This document shows positions 8,100-17,103 of a stretch of 64,000 nt of DNA, piece by piece. Below the pieces are notes generated by a model. The model saw only the letters and a program-made list of their open reading frames with translations, made no database searches and was not told the DNA's origin. Source of the DNA: an uncultured Collinsella sp. (GTDB lineage Bacteria; Actinomycetota; Coriobacteriia; Coriobacteriales; Coriobacteriaceae); assembly GCA_900541145.1 (NCBI GenBank), contig UQIH01000001.1:62001-126000 (forward strand), written 5' to 3'. A program made the position numbers and the translations under genes. How positions within the stretch are numbered: position 1 is the stretch's first letter; each line of letters begins with the position of its first letter.

Positions 8100-9737
8100 T
8101 TAGTACATACCGCCGCCCTGCTGACCAGCGGTAGCAGCAGCGATTGCGTCCTCAAGCTGAGTGTTCTTGGGCACATCGGAGACGGTGGCCTCGGTGATGA
8201 GGATCAGGCTGGCGACAGAAGCAGCGTTCTGCAGGGTGACGCGGCTGACCTTGACGGGGTCGAGGACGCCCATCTCGATCATGTCGCCCCACTCGCCGTT
8301 GGCAGAGTTGAGACCCTGGCCGGCGGGCAGCTCGGCGACCTTGTCGACCACGACAGCGCCCTCAAAGCCAGCGTTCTTGGCGATGGTGGCGACCGGAGCG
8401 GTCAGAGCCTTCTTGACGATGTCGACGCCGATCTTCTCCTCGGGGTCATCGATCTCAACGGCATCGAGCGCAGGAGCAGCGTCCATGAAGGCGACGCCGC
8501 CGCCAGCGACAATGCCCTCCTCGACAGCAGCGCGGGTGGCCTGCAGGGCGTCCTCGACGCGATGTTTGATCTCCTTGAGCTCGGACTCGGTAGCAGCGCC
8601 GACCTTGATGACGGCAACGCCACCGGAGAGCTTGGCCAGGCGCTCCTGGAGCTTCTCACGGTCGAAGTCAGAGGTGGTGTTCTCCATCTCGCCCTTAATC
8701 TGAGCGATACGGGCGTCGATGGCCTCCTTGGAGCCAGCGCCGCCGACGACGACGGTGTTGTCCTTAGAGATGGTGACGGACTTAGCGGTACCGAGCATAT
8801 CGGCGGTGATGTCAGCGACCTTCACGCCCAACTCGTCCAGGGCAGCCTGGCCACCGGTGAGGACGGCGATGTCCTCGAGAATGCGCTTGCGGCGATCGCC
8901 GTAGCCCGGGGCCTTGACGGCGCAGACGTTGAGGGCGCCACGGATCTTGTTGAGGACCAGGGTAGGCAGAGCTTCGCCGTCGATGTCCTCAGCGATGATG
9001 AGCAGGCCACGGCCAGCGCGCTGGACAGCCTCGAGAACGGGCATGATGTCCTGAACGCTGGAGATCTTCTGGTCGGTGATGAGGATGTACGGATCCTTCA
9101 TCACGGCCTCCATGCGGTCGTTATCCGTGACGAAGTAAGCGGAGACATAGCCCTTGTCGAACTGCATGCCCTCGACGGTGTCGATGGTGATGTCGAACGT
9201 CTGGGAATCCTCGACGGTGATGACGCCGTCCTTGCCCACGACCTCCATGGCCTCGGCGATCTTCTCGCCGACCTCGGGGTCACCGGCAGAGATGGTGCCG
9301 ACGGAAGCAATCTGCTCCTTGGTCTCGACCGGCTTAGCCTGCTTCTTCATCTCGGCGACGGCGGCGTTGACGGCCTTGTCGATGCCGCGACGGATGGCCA
9401 GCGGGTTGGCGCCAGCGGCGACGTTGCGCAGACCGTCGTTGACGATGGCCTGAGCGAGCAGAGTTGCGGTGGTGGTGCCGTCACCCACGGTGTCGTTGGT
9501 CTTGGTGGCAACCTCCTTCACCAGCTGAGCGCCCATGTTCTCGATGTTGTCCTCGAGCTCGATCTCCTTGGCGACGGAAACGCCGTCGTTGGTGATGGTC
9601 GGGGCACCGAACGTGCGCTGCAGCGCAACGTAGCGACCCTTGGGGCCCATGGTGACGGTAACGGCGTCGGCCAGAGTGTTGACGCCCTTGGCGAGCTTAG
9701 CGCGGGCATCGGTGTTGAACGTAATGTTCTTTGCCAT
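8100..9737 (-). CDS. groL: chaperonin GroEL
   Basis: A 545-residue chaperonin of normal length. Recognisable parts are TMGPKGRYVALQR near residue 30, the ATP site GDGTTTATLLAQAI near residue 85, GGAGSKEAIDARIAQI in the second half, and AAVEEGIVAGGGVAF near residue 405. The C-terminal Gly-Gly-Met tail is short and ends GGGMY. It forms the double-ring folding chamber with GroES, whose gene lies 96 bases upstream in the same direction. A very long open frame on the opposite strand is a codon-bias shadow. Confidence 0.98.
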   Translation of the reverse strand: MAKNITFNTDARAKLAKGVNTLADAVTVTMGPKGRYVALQRTFGAPTITNDGVSVAKEIELEDNIENMGAQLVKEVATKTNDTVGDGTTTATLLAQAIVNDGLRNVAAGANPLAIRRGIDKAVNAAVAEMKKQAKPVETKEQIASVGTISAGDPEVGEKIAEAMEVVGKDGVITVEDSQTFDITIDTVEGMQFDKGYVSAYFVTDNDRMEAVMKDPYILITDQKISSVQDIMPVLEAVQRAGRGLLIIAEDIDGEALPTLVLNKIRGALNVCAVKAPGYGDRRKRILEDIAVLTGGQAALDELGVKVADITADMLGTAKSVTISKDNTVVVGGAGSKEAIDARIAQIKGEMENTTSDFDREKLQERLAKLSGGVAVIKVGAATESELKEIKHRVEDALQATRAAVEEGIVAGGGVAFMDAAPALDAVEIDDPEEKIGVDIVKKALTAPVATIAKNAGFEGAVVVDKVAELPAGQGLNSANGEWGDMIEMGVLDPVKVSRVTLQNAASVASLILITEATVSDVPKNTQLEDAIAAATAGQQGGGMY

Positions 9738-9833
9738 GGTAGGTAATCCTCCAAAAGAAATGTGACTCGCGTCGCCGCTTCCGAGTCCTATGCGGCGGAC
9801 GCGTTCAAAGACGAATCAGAGATTCTGACGAGA

Positions 9834-10127
9834 CTAGGCCTCGACGACAGCGTAGATGTCGTCGGCGCGCATCAGCAGATACTTCTCGCCGTCGACCTTG
9901 ACCTCGTTGCCACCGAACTTACCGTAGATGACAACGTCACCGACCTTGACGTCCATGGGGATGCGCTCACCCTTGTCGTTGACCTTGCCGGCGCCCACGG
10001 CAACGATGGTGCCGCGCTGCGGCTTCTCCTGAGCGTTGCTGGCGATATACAGACCAGAAGCGGTCTTCTGCTCGGCCTCGTCGGGCTTGACCAGAACACG
10101 ATCTGCAAGCGGCTTCAAAGACGACAT
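9834..10127 (-). CDS. groS: co-chaperonin GroES
   Basis: The 97-residue protein starts SSLKPLADRVLVKPDEAEQ, then the mobile loop KTASGLYI, and ends with the standard MRADDIYAVVE. It caps the GroEL ring. The ribosome site AAGGAGGAG is strong. Heat-shock control would be expected, but I see no CIRCE repeat (TTAGCACTC and its complement) or HspR-type box in 10128-10264. That stretch contains TTGACT (minus strand) and two TATAAC boxes without a standard pairing, so the promoter is not clear. Confidence 0.97.
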   Translation of the reverse strand: MSSLKPLADRVLVKPDEAEQKTASGLYIASNAQEKPQRGTIVAVGAGKVNDKGERIPMDVKVGDVVIYGKFGGNEVKVDGEKYLLMRADDIYAVVEA

Positions 10128-10264
10128 GCTTGTCTCCTCCTTTTTGGGCCGCGCGGTTATACCACGCGAATTAACCCTTTTTGTTTGCGTACGCGTTGAA
10201 TGGTACCCACGAATGGCGGGTTATACAACACGGAGTCAAAAAATCTTATTTTTTGGCACTTAGA

Positions 10265-10475
10265 TTTTCTGAATGCCGGGGGATAACTTAGCGGTGGCTC
10301 CCGTGTGGCTCCGGAGGGGCGGGGCATAAGGTTTCCTGCTCGGGCAGTCCTGCTCGCACGAAGGCCACATTAAGCGGCTTTCGGCTCGTGCGGAACTCGC
10401 GATAAACCTTATGCCCCGCCCTTCCGGAGCCACACGGGAGGCAGGTTAACTAATTCGAGCCCGGCATTCAGAAAA
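10265..10475. repeat. 211-base nested palindrome upstream of groES
   Basis: Outer arms of 16 bases (TTTTCTGAATGCCGGG at 10265-10280 and its complement at 10460-10475) enclose inner arms of 37 bases at 10298-10334 and 10404-10440, which match with one mismatch. The core around 10335-10403 holds a shorter GCACGA/TCGTGC pair. No coding frame fits. It lies about 140 bases before groES, so the groESL operon has large palindromes on both sides. Confidence 0.88.
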
Positions 10476-10551
10476 GTCAGTGCAGCAAAATGGCGATGCG
10501 GATAGCGACATGGGCATGGTTTTCGTTGCGTGCACGGGTCCCCTGGGGAGC

Positions 10552-10789
10552 ACCGTGCATTTTTGGGAGTATTCAGCAAGCCAGGACGGCTGCATACACG
10601 CCGGACACACCATATTGGTCCCAAGGACGCCTTCGACCGGCGATTTGAGTCGGCAGGCAAACCCCGCCAGGACAAAAAGGCATGCTTCGCGCCGTACCGG
10701 AGCCCAAAATGACGTCAATCTCCGCAACGTTACTCAGCCGCAGCGGCACCGGCAGAGCTCGCGGTGCTGAATACTCCGTTTTTTGCACG
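10552..10789. repeat. 238-base segment with terminal inverted repeats
   Basis: GGAGTATTCAGCA preceded by GTGCA and a T-run occurs at 10552-10575; its inverted counterpart, with the same outer GTGCA and inner GGAGTATTCAGCA, is at 10766-10789. About 18 of 24 positions match. The inside has no convincing gene. A 14-pair hairpin-like stretch around 10532-10557 overlaps the left end. It resembles a small non-autonomous element or decayed insertion, but no target duplication was identified. Confidence 0.45.
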
Positions 10790-10980
10790 GCACGGGCGGG
10801 GGTACATCAGGATCAGGAAGGACATCCCAGCCTTTTTATGCAATCTGTAATGGGAAGTATGCAAAACACCAAGAGATAGCATTGCTGGTGTCCAAATTGA
10901 GCGCGGGGCAGCAGCATCTCCGCCCCGCACCCAAATCCAACAGAGCAGGGACGCTCATGGCGGATCCCCACCAAAACGCA
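10790..10980. other. non-coding stretch
   Basis: Together with 10476-10551 this is the remainder of a 570-base gap without a supported gene. Short open frames exist on both strands but have no ribosome site or recognisable product. One small hairpin, GCGGGG to CCCCGC around 10902-10929, is visible. No RNA gene was recognised. Confidence 0.5.
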
Positions 10981-11027
10981 AACGCGGCTCGAGCGCTATC
11001 CCAAAAAGGCTGCCCGAGCCGCGCTTA
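10981..11027 (-). terminator. hairpin after the amidohydrolase gene
   Basis: GCGGCTCG (10984-10991) pairs with CGAGCCGC (11015-11022), with further pairs outside, 19 bases past the stop codon on the minus strand. A GTTTGCG stretch rather than a strong T-run follows. Confidence 0.5.
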
Positions 11028-11045
11028 ACGGTACGGCATGAATAC

Positions 11046-12695
11046 TTAGCGCTCGTAAATCAAGTTACCTGCCAGGTAGGTGGTCTGAACCTTGGTAGCC
11101 TGGAGCTCTTGGGGGTCGATGGTGAGCGGGTTTTGGTCCAGGACTACCAGGTCGGCGTACTTGCCGGGCTCCAAGCTGCCGAGGTTTTGCTCGTCGCCCG
11201 CTGCATAGGCGCTGCCCAGGGTGTAGTTGCGCAGGGCTGTTGCTGCATCGATGCGCTCGCTCGGTAACCAGCCGCCCTCGGGCCAGTGGCTTTTGGGGTC
11301 TTGGCGCGTGATGGCCGTGTAGAGCACGTTCATGCTGGTAACGGCTGTGATGGGGCTATCGGTGCCGAAGGCTTGGCGGATGCCGCGCTGCTTATAGGTC
11401 GCAAACGGCCACATGATGCGGCTGCGCTCCAGGCCCAGGTCGCGCTCCGGTCCACCCGGGTCGAGTGTAATGTGGCAGGGCTGGCTCGAGGCAATGACGT
11501 TGAGCTTGCGCAGGCGGTCGATGTCCTCGGGCAAGAGGTTCTCCAGATGCTCAAGCGTGTTATGACCGTGCTGGGGCAGGCCGTACAGGTCGGCCGCTTC
11601 CTCGAAGATATCCAGCGCGGCATGAATCGCACCGTCACCAATGACGTGGATGCGCACGGTGTGACCGCGCTCCGCGGCCGCCAGAACCAGTTTGCGCATG
11701 CGCTCAGCCGGAACCGTCAGACGGCCCTGATCGCCCGGGAAGCGCGGGTTGGTATAGGGCTCGGTGAGATAGGCCGTGTGTTCGCTCGACACACCGTCGA
11801 AGAACTGCTTAAAGCCTGGCGCCGAGAGCAGCGCGTTGTTCGCGTAACGTGCCTGCAGCTCTTCCAGGCGCGACTGGTCATCCAACAGCGTGGGGAACAG
11901 ATGGGCTCGGATGCCCAACTTGCTGGCTGCCTGCAGTTTGTCGTAAACGTCGTCGCGGATAAAATCGCAGCCCGGCATGGGCATGAGCGACATATCGCAT
12001 ATCGAGGTGATGCCCTGCTCGGCCATACGCCTCATTTGATCGGCGTAAGCGCTTGCGATGCGATCTTCGCCCAGCCACTCAAGGCAGCGCGGTAGCAGCT
12101 GCATGGCAGCCGCCTCGTGAGCAATGCCCGTGAGTTCGCCGTTTGCATCCTTGTCGTAACTGCCGCCCGCTGACGGCTCGCTGTCGCGCGTGACGCCGAG
12201 CGCCTCGAGTGCGCGGCTGTTGAGCCAAAGCGTGTGCCCGTCGCCCGAATACATAACGCAGGGACGATCGGGGAATGCCGCATCGAGCGACGCCCTGGTA
12301 GGATGCTCGGGCGGATCCCAACGGTAATCGCGCCAGCCCTGCGTCACAACCCAAGCGTCACTAGGCAGATCCTGGGAAAACTCGAGCGCATGTTGCACCA
12401 GCGCCGCCTCGGACGTGCCCATATCCATGAGCATGTACGGCGAGGAACCGACCGAGGTATGGAAGAAGTGCAGATGAGCGTCATGGAAACCGGGGCAGAC
12501 AAACTGCTCGCCGTAGTCGATAACCGGCGTGGCGGCAGGCGCGGCGGCAATCACGTCATCGGGCGCACCGACTGCGACGATACGGTCGCCTGCGATGGCA
12601 ATCGCCAGCTCGCGGGCGGTATCGATGCCGTCTTGCGCGGTAAAGACGTTCTTGGAGCGGATAATCCGATCGATATGTTGCATGGGCATCCCCAT
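11046..12695 (-). CDS. YtcJ-like metal-dependent amidohydrolase
   Basis: About 549 residues of the amidohydrolase superfamily, subgroup 3. The metal-binding FHDAHLHFF motif lies near residue 69, and VRIHVIGDGAIHAALD near residue 333 provides a further conserved histidine region. The late DSPITAVTSMNVLYTAIT and the closing GKYADLVVLDQNPL are typical of the YtcJ group. It hydrolyses an unidentified C-N bond, probably in the cytoplasm; no signal peptide is seen. Starts at 12695, 12689 and 12683 are all possible. It is divergent from the M20 peptidase gene. Confidence 0.86.
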   Translation of the reverse strand: MGMPMQHIDRIIRSKNVFTAQDGIDTARELAIAIAGDRIVAVGAPDDVIAAAPAATPVIDYGEQFVCPGFHDAHLHFFHTSVGSSPYMLMDMGTSEAALVQHALEFSQDLPSDAWVVTQGWRDYRWDPPEHPTRASLDAAFPDRPCVMYSGDGHTLWLNSRALEALGVTRDSEPSAGGSYDKDANGELTGIAHEAAAMQLLPRCLEWLGEDRIASAYADQMRRMAEQGITSICDMSLMPMPGCDFIRDDVYDKLQAASKLGIRAHLFPTLLDDQSRLEELQARYANNALLSAPGFKQFFDGVSSEHTAYLTEPYTNPRFPGDQGRLTVPAERMRKLVLAAAERGHTVRIHVIGDGAIHAALDIFEEAADLYGLPQHGHNTLEHLENLLPEDIDRLRKLNVIASSQPCHITLDPGGPERDLGLERSRIMWPFATYKQRGIRQAFGTDSPITAVTSMNVLYTAITRQDPKSHWPEGGWLPSERIDAATALRNYTLGSAYAAGDEQNLGSLEPGKYADLVVLDQNPLTIDPQELQATKVQTTYLAGNLIYER

Positions 12696-12770
12696 CTCTG
12701 GCAGGAAATTCAACACCCCCGAGTGTACTCCCCCGCCCTTGTAACAAAACCCCAAGCGGCAAACGGCAAC

Positions 12771-12800
12771 TTTACCAGCCCTAGCGGCAGGTGGCATACT
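12771..12800 (+). promoter_or_regulatory. promoter of the M20 peptidase gene
   Basis: TTTACC (12771-12776) and CATACT (12795-12800) are 18 bases apart and lie about 55 bases before the chosen start. Pattern only. Confidence 0.4.
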
Positions 12801-12853
12801 GGAGAGAGAGCCTGTACGATTTTGCGATCAACCCAGCAAGGAGCAAATCGACC

Positions 12854-14317
12854 ATGACGAAGACCAAGGCACAGCAGATTATGGCGGCGACCGAGGCTCG
12901 CGCGGCTGACGACGTCACCGCAGCCATCAAAGATATCGCTACCGAGTTTGAACCATATATCATCAAGCAGCGCCGGCACTTCCATAAGCACCCGGAGCTG
13001 AGCCTTGCCGAGGAGCGCACGACCTCCGACATCGCCAACCAGCTCGACGCCATGAATATCCCCTACGAGCGTCCCCTTAAGACGGGCCTTGTGGCGACCC
13101 TTCGCGGCACCGCGCCGGATGCCTACCGCGAGGACGGTACGCCACGCCGCCGCATCCTGCTGCGCGCCGACATCGATGCCCTGCCCGTCACCGAGCAGAC
13201 CGGCGAGGAGTTCGCCAGCGTCAACGAGGGCTGCATGCACGCCTGCGGCCACGACTGCCATATCGCCATGATGCTCGGAACGCTGCAAATCCTACGCCAT
13301 ATGACCGACGACATCCACGGCGAAGTCCGCATCGTATTCCAGCCCAGCGAGGAAAACGGCCAGGGCGCTAAGCTCATGATCGGCACGGGTGTGCTCGACG
13401 GCGTCGATGGCGCCTACGCCGCGCACATCTGGAGTGAGGTCGACGCCGGCACCGTGAGCTGCGAGCCCGGTCCGCGCATGGCCAATACCGACTGGTTCCG
13501 CATCGACGTCCGCGGCACCTCGTGCCATGGCGCCATGCCCCAGCGAGGTCACGACGCCGTCATGGTTGCCGCCGAGATCGTCAACGCCCTGCAAACCATC
13601 GTTTCGCGCGAAATCAGCCCCTACGAGCCGGCCGTCATCACCGTCGGCGAGCTGCACGGCGGCACCGCGCGCAACGTTATCGCCGGCACGGCCTACCTCG
13701 CCGGCACAGTGCGCACCTACGGCGATTCGACCCACGAGGAAATGCCGGAGCTCATGCGCCGCATCGTGGAGCATACCGCGGCAGCTCTGGGCGCCGAGGC
13801 AGAGCTCACCGACTACACCATCGCCAACTACAAGGTCGAAAACGACGCCGCCTCGAGCGAGCGCTGCCGTCAGGCTGTAATCAAGTGCCTGGGCCCCACC
13901 GGCCAAGGCCATTATCGCGGCACGCTTTCGGGCGAGGATTTTTCGGAGTACCTGCGTCGCGTACCGGGCGTGCTCGCCTTTGTAGGTACGCGCAACCCCA
14001 AGATTGGCGCCACGTACGCCCAACATTCCTGCTTCTACAAGATCGACGAGACCGTGCTGGCAAAGGGCTCCATGGTGGCCGCCCAGTATGCTATCGACTT
14101 TTTGGCCGAGCCCACGCAAGAGGAGCTCGACGGCCCCGCGATTACCGCGGTCGCCGAAACCAACCCCGATCTGGCCGCCAAGTTGCGCTCTGCCAAGGCG
14201 ACGACCGCCGAGGCTCGCGACGCCATCCATGATGCCCGAACGGCTCGCCATGCCGCGATCAAGGGCATCCACGACGCACGCGCTGCTGCACGCCGCGAGG
14301 AGAAGCACGACGAGTAG
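12854..14317 (+). CDS. M20-family amidohydrolase (hippurate / IAA-amide hydrolase type)
   Basis: 487 residues from an ATG ten bases after AAGGAG. The M20D pattern is clear: RRHFHKHPELS near residue 41, the metal site HACGHDCHIAMMLG near residue 132, IVFQPSEENGQGA with the catalytic glutamate pair, and AAHIWSEVDAG. The central dimerisation domain begins near DWFRIDVRGTSCHGAMPQ. It should cleave amide-linked amino acids in the cytoplasm. Unusually, about 55 C-terminal residues form an alanine- and arginine-rich, probably coiled-coil tail (AKATTAEARDAIHDARTA) not needed for catalysis in the family. Confidence 0.88.
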   Translation: MTKTKAQQIMAATEARAADDVTAAIKDIATEFEPYIIKQRRHFHKHPELSLAEERTTSDIANQLDAMNIPYERPLKTGLVATLRGTAPDAYREDGTPRRRILLRADIDALPVTEQTGEEFASVNEGCMHACGHDCHIAMMLGTLQILRHMTDDIHGEVRIVFQPSEENGQGAKLMIGTGVLDGVDGAYAAHIWSEVDAGTVSCEPGPRMANTDWFRIDVRGTSCHGAMPQRGHDAVMVAAEIVNALQTIVSREISPYEPAVITVGELHGGTARNVIAGTAYLAGTVRTYGDSTHEEMPELMRRIVEHTAAALGAEAELTDYTIANYKVENDAASSERCRQAVIKCLGPTGQGHYRGTLSGEDFSEYLRRVPGVLAFVGTRNPKIGATYAQHSCFYKIDETVLAKGSMVAAQYAIDFLAEPTQEELDGPAITAVAETNPDLAAKLRSAKATTAEARDAIHDARTARHAAIKGIHDARAAARREEKHDE

Positions 14318-14353
14318 TCGTCACACCCATCCATAACAGCCTGGCTAAAGCAG

Positions 14354-14391
14354 AGCGGGGGCGGACGTATCGAAACGTCCGCCCCCGCTCA
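14354..14391 (+). terminator. terminator of the M20 peptidase gene
   Basis: GAGCGGGGGCGGACGT pairs perfectly over 16 bases with its complement, leaving a six-base loop, and is followed by cattctt. It stands 36 bases after the stop codon. Confidence 0.8.
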
Positions 14392-14448
14392 TTCTTCAAG
14401 CGCTATTTCTACCATTTCTACCCCGTCCCCAAATAGCAGGCGGCGTGG

Positions 14449-15720
14449 CTACTCGTCCTGAGGCTCCTCGTCGGAGCTTGGCTCGGACGCCGGCTCAGGT
14501 GCAGGTGCCGGCTCAGGCTCAGGCTCGGGCTCAGATGCCGTCTCAGACTCGGGCGCCGGTTCAGGCTCGGGCGCGGGAGCGGGTGCAGGTGTCGGCGAAG
14601 CATCCGGAGCACTGTAACCCGAAGCAGCGGACTTCTTCTCGAAGGGCAACACAAAAGTCAGGACGTCGTCCTTATCCTCATCGGCCCACTCGCTTGCATA
14701 GCGTGCGGCCCAATAGCCAACGGCACGGTGCTTGAGCATCTTGCCAAAGACCGTAAGAAATACGGTGACAAAAGCGACCAGCACCAAGAACAGCGCGAGC
14801 GTGACGCCACCGCCGGTAACAATTGCCTCAATACCCGTAGGACGATAGCAGTAGCTATACATACCGACAGAGGCAATGGCGCCAAAGACGACCGTCAAGA
14901 TCCATGTGACAACGTTGGCGACCAGGCCCGTCAAAAACTCGGGAAGGAACGAAGCACAGAACAGCTTGGTCTTGTTGTGCTTAAACGCCGCCCAGACCTT
15001 ATCGAGCGAAAACGCGCTCTCGACACGCCCGGTCACCGCAAAGTGCATCACGGCGATGTCGGCGAACATCTTAAAGAAGACACCCAGAATCGCCGAGGCA
15101 ATTAGCGCCAGGACAAGCAGGCCAAGCGAGCCAAACAGCGCAGCCTCGAGCGCATAAGAGCCGTAATAAGAATACGAGCCCGCAGCGCCAATTACCACGC
15201 CCTCCACCAGCGAAAGCACTACACCGATAACGGGAATGGCAGCGATAACCTCGAGCACGACCGAAATAACGCTCGAAAAGACTCCGAGACCAAGCGACGT
15301 GGAACGCATGAGTGGACGGTCCATGCCGTCATCGACCTTGAGCGACAGATCACGGCCCCACTCGATACCGAAGCCGGAACCGCACACACTCGCAATGCAA
15401 GCTGCCAAAAAGCCGATGGCAGCCGCAATGCCGCCAATAACGGGAATAAACAACACGAGCACCGACACAACGCAAATCAGCGCCGGCAAAAACGCGATTT
15501 GGCATACACGCTGAAGCACACCCGGGGTCTTGGTCATATCTTGGAACGCCTGAGTCACACAGCCCTTTGGCGCATTCGCCACGGGCGGTTGCGGAACAAA
15601 CTGCTGGGGCTGAGGCTGTCCCTGGGGAGCGGGGCCAGCGGCACCGGCATTAGGAGCACCACACACGCCGCAGAACTTGTCGTTATCGCCCATGGGGGCG
15701 CCACACTGCGAGCAGAACAT
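14449..15720 (-). CDS. zinc-ribbon membrane protein with acidic repeat tail
   Basis: 423 residues from the ATG at 15720, which follows AAGGGATG. The N-terminus MFCSQCGAPMG plus KFCGVCGAPN forms a CxxC-CxxC zinc ribbon. A proline/glutamine-rich linker follows, then about six to eight hydrophobic segments between residues 60 and 365. The last 65 residues are low-complexity Glu-Pro-Ala repeats. The architecture resembles conserved membrane proteins of Actinobacteria without known function. A genuine product is supported by codon use and the ribosome site; no role is assigned. Confidence 0.75.
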   Translation of the reverse strand: MFCSQCGAPMGDNDKFCGVCGAPNAGAAGPAPQGQPQPQQFVPQPPVANAPKGCVTQAFQDMTKTPGVLQRVCQIAFLPALICVVSVLVLFIPVIGGIAAAIGFLAACIASVCGSGFGIEWGRDLSLKVDDGMDRPLMRSTSLGLGVFSSVISVVLEVIAAIPVIGVVLSLVEGVVIGAAGSYSYYGSYALEAALFGSLGLLVLALIASAILGVFFKMFADIAVMHFAVTGRVESAFSLDKVWAAFKHNKTKLFCASFLPEFLTGLVANVVTWILTVVFGAIASVGMYSYCYRPTGIEAIVTGGGVTLALFLVLVAFVTVFLTVFGKMLKHRAVGYWAARYASEWADEDKDDVLTFVLPFEKKSAASGYSAPDASPTPAPAPAPEPEPAPESETASEPEPEPEPAPAPEPASEPSSDEEPQDE

Positions 15721-15869
15721 AGAATCATCCCTTCGTATCTTGAACAAATCACTTGGATCGCAAACGATGTCTTTAGCATCATTATTGCCCAATGTGGGGT
15801 CAAATACTCAAAGATGACCGATTTGCAAGATACACGGCGCCAGCAGGCGGTTCGTTGAATACGTCCGCG

Positions 15870-16892
15870 TTAGTTCGTTCCGCGGAAACCCTTGCCAACG
15901 ATCTCGGAGCTGTCGACAATCGTAATAAAGGCACCCGGATCGACCTCGCGCGCATAGCGGCGCAGCTGCACGGCCTCGCGACGGCTCAGCACGCTCATGA
16001 TCACCGTCACGCACTTACCCGAGAAGGCACCGTAGCCACGACTGATAGTCGCCGTACGATTGAGATGCTTGACGATAAACTCCTCGACCTTAAGGGGCTC
16101 GGAACAAATGACCGTGCAGACCTTACGAAGGTGAATGCTCTCGATGGCCTTGTCGACCACGAGCGTCTTGGCAAACAGGCCGAGCACGCAATACAGGCCG
16201 ACACGCGGGCCATACAAAAAGGCCGCGATGGTCACGATGCCGATATCGACCAACAGCAGTGCGCGGCCAATCTCGAGCGTGGTGCGGCGCTTGAGGATCA
16301 TAGCGAGGATATCCGTGCCGCCCGTCGAGGCGCCGATATCAAAGACGATGGCGCTGCCGAGCGCCGGCAGAATCACGGCAAAGCACAGGTCAAGCCACAT
16401 ATCGCCCGTCATCGAGATATCGGTCGGGATAAAGAGCTCAAACAGCGAAACATAGGCGGACAGTGCAAACGAGGCGAAGACGCTCCACAGGATTGCCTTG
16501 CGCTCCAAAAAGATAAAGCCCAAAACGACCAGGACCGCGTTGATAATCCACATAAAGACGCCGACGGGCAGGGTCGGGAACAACGTGGACAGAATGACCG
16601 ACACGCCCGAGGTGCCGCCAAAAGCAAAGTGATTAGGGGTTTTAAACGCAACGATGGCAAAGGCCGTAAGAATCAGGCCCAGATTGAGCTCGGCGAAAAA
16701 GCGCGGGAAGCCCGGCTCCTGGCTGCGCTTTTGGCCGGCACGCTCGCCGCGCTCGATATCGGTGCGATCAACCACGCGCTCCATCGGCACCACGGGAGGG
16801 CGATGCACCTCCTCGGCAGCACGCGATGCCGCCTCTGCCGCGGCGGCCTCAATTGCCCATGCCTTGCTTTCTGTCTCGTGCTCGTCGGCCAT
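15870..16892 (-). CDS. YitT-family membrane protein
   Basis: 340 residues. After a polar N-terminal 60 residues, five hydrophobic segments (for example LGLILTAFAIVAFKTP and GTSGVSVILSTLFPTLPVGV) match the YitT/DUF161 pattern. The C-terminal soluble part, ending SVLSRREAVQLRRYAREVDPGAFITIVDSSEIVGKGF in pieces, is typical of the DUF2179 domain fused to it. The biochemical role of YitT proteins is unclear. It appears monocistronic. Confidence 0.85.
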   Translation of the reverse strand: MADEHETESKAWAIEAAAAEAASRAAEEVHRPPVVPMERVVDRTDIERGERAGQKRSQEPGFPRFFAELNLGLILTAFAIVAFKTPNHFAFGGTSGVSVILSTLFPTLPVGVFMWIINAVLVVLGFIFLERKAILWSVFASFALSAYVSLFELFIPTDISMTGDMWLDLCFAVILPALGSAIVFDIGASTGGTDILAMILKRRTTLEIGRALLLVDIGIVTIAAFLYGPRVGLYCVLGLFAKTLVVDKAIESIHLRKVCTVICSEPLKVEEFIVKHLNRTATISRGYGAFSGKCVTVIMSVLSRREAVQLRRYAREVDPGAFITIVDSSEIVGKGFRGTN

Positions 16893-17009
16893 TACGGCAA
16901 CCCCTCGTTAACAATTTGGAAACAATGTGCCCATTAGGGTAACGCGGAACGCGACGATTGCAACCCCTAGTTAGACGAGCGGTATGCCCACATCGGGGGG
17001 CATACAAAT

Positions 17010-17047
17010 AACGGCCGGCCACGCTTTTGCTTGCGCGGTCGGCCGTT
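17010..17047 (-). terminator. hairpin after the Asp23 operon
   Basis: AACGGCCG (17010-17017) pairs with CGGCCGTT (17040-17047), with extra internal pairs. On the minus strand TATTTGTATG follows. It lies just beyond repeat copy 17061-17103. Confidence 0.55.
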
Positions 17048-17060
17048 TAACGTTTTCGCA

Positions 17061-17103
17061 GATAAAGCCTGCCAAAACAAACCTGTCCCTTTTTGGAAGG
17101 TTA
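17061..17103 (-). repeat. stop-codon-abutting palindromic repeat, type A copy 1
   Basis: The plus-strand sequence reads GATAAAGCCTGCCAAAAC, then AAACCTGTCCC, then TTTTTGGAAGGTTA. The final TTA is the stop codon of the Asp23 gene read on the minus strand. CCTGCCAAAA and TTTTGGAAGG form imperfect arms. It matches copies at 21931, 59680 and 61952. Confidence 0.85.

Noticed and set aside
8091..9746. A 551-codon open frame opposite groEL
   Set aside because: The minus strand is an unmistakable GroEL; the plus frame is a codon-bias shadow.
10128..10264. CIRCE or HspR box upstream of groES
   Set aside because: No TTAGCACTC/GAGTGCTAA pair or CTTGAGT-N7-ACTCAAG is present; CTAAGTGCC on the minus strand is only a partial likeness.
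10480..10930. Several small open frames of 60-96 codons upstream of the groES palindrome
   Set aside because: They overlap on both strands, lack ribosome sites and show no protein-like pattern; the region looks non-coding.
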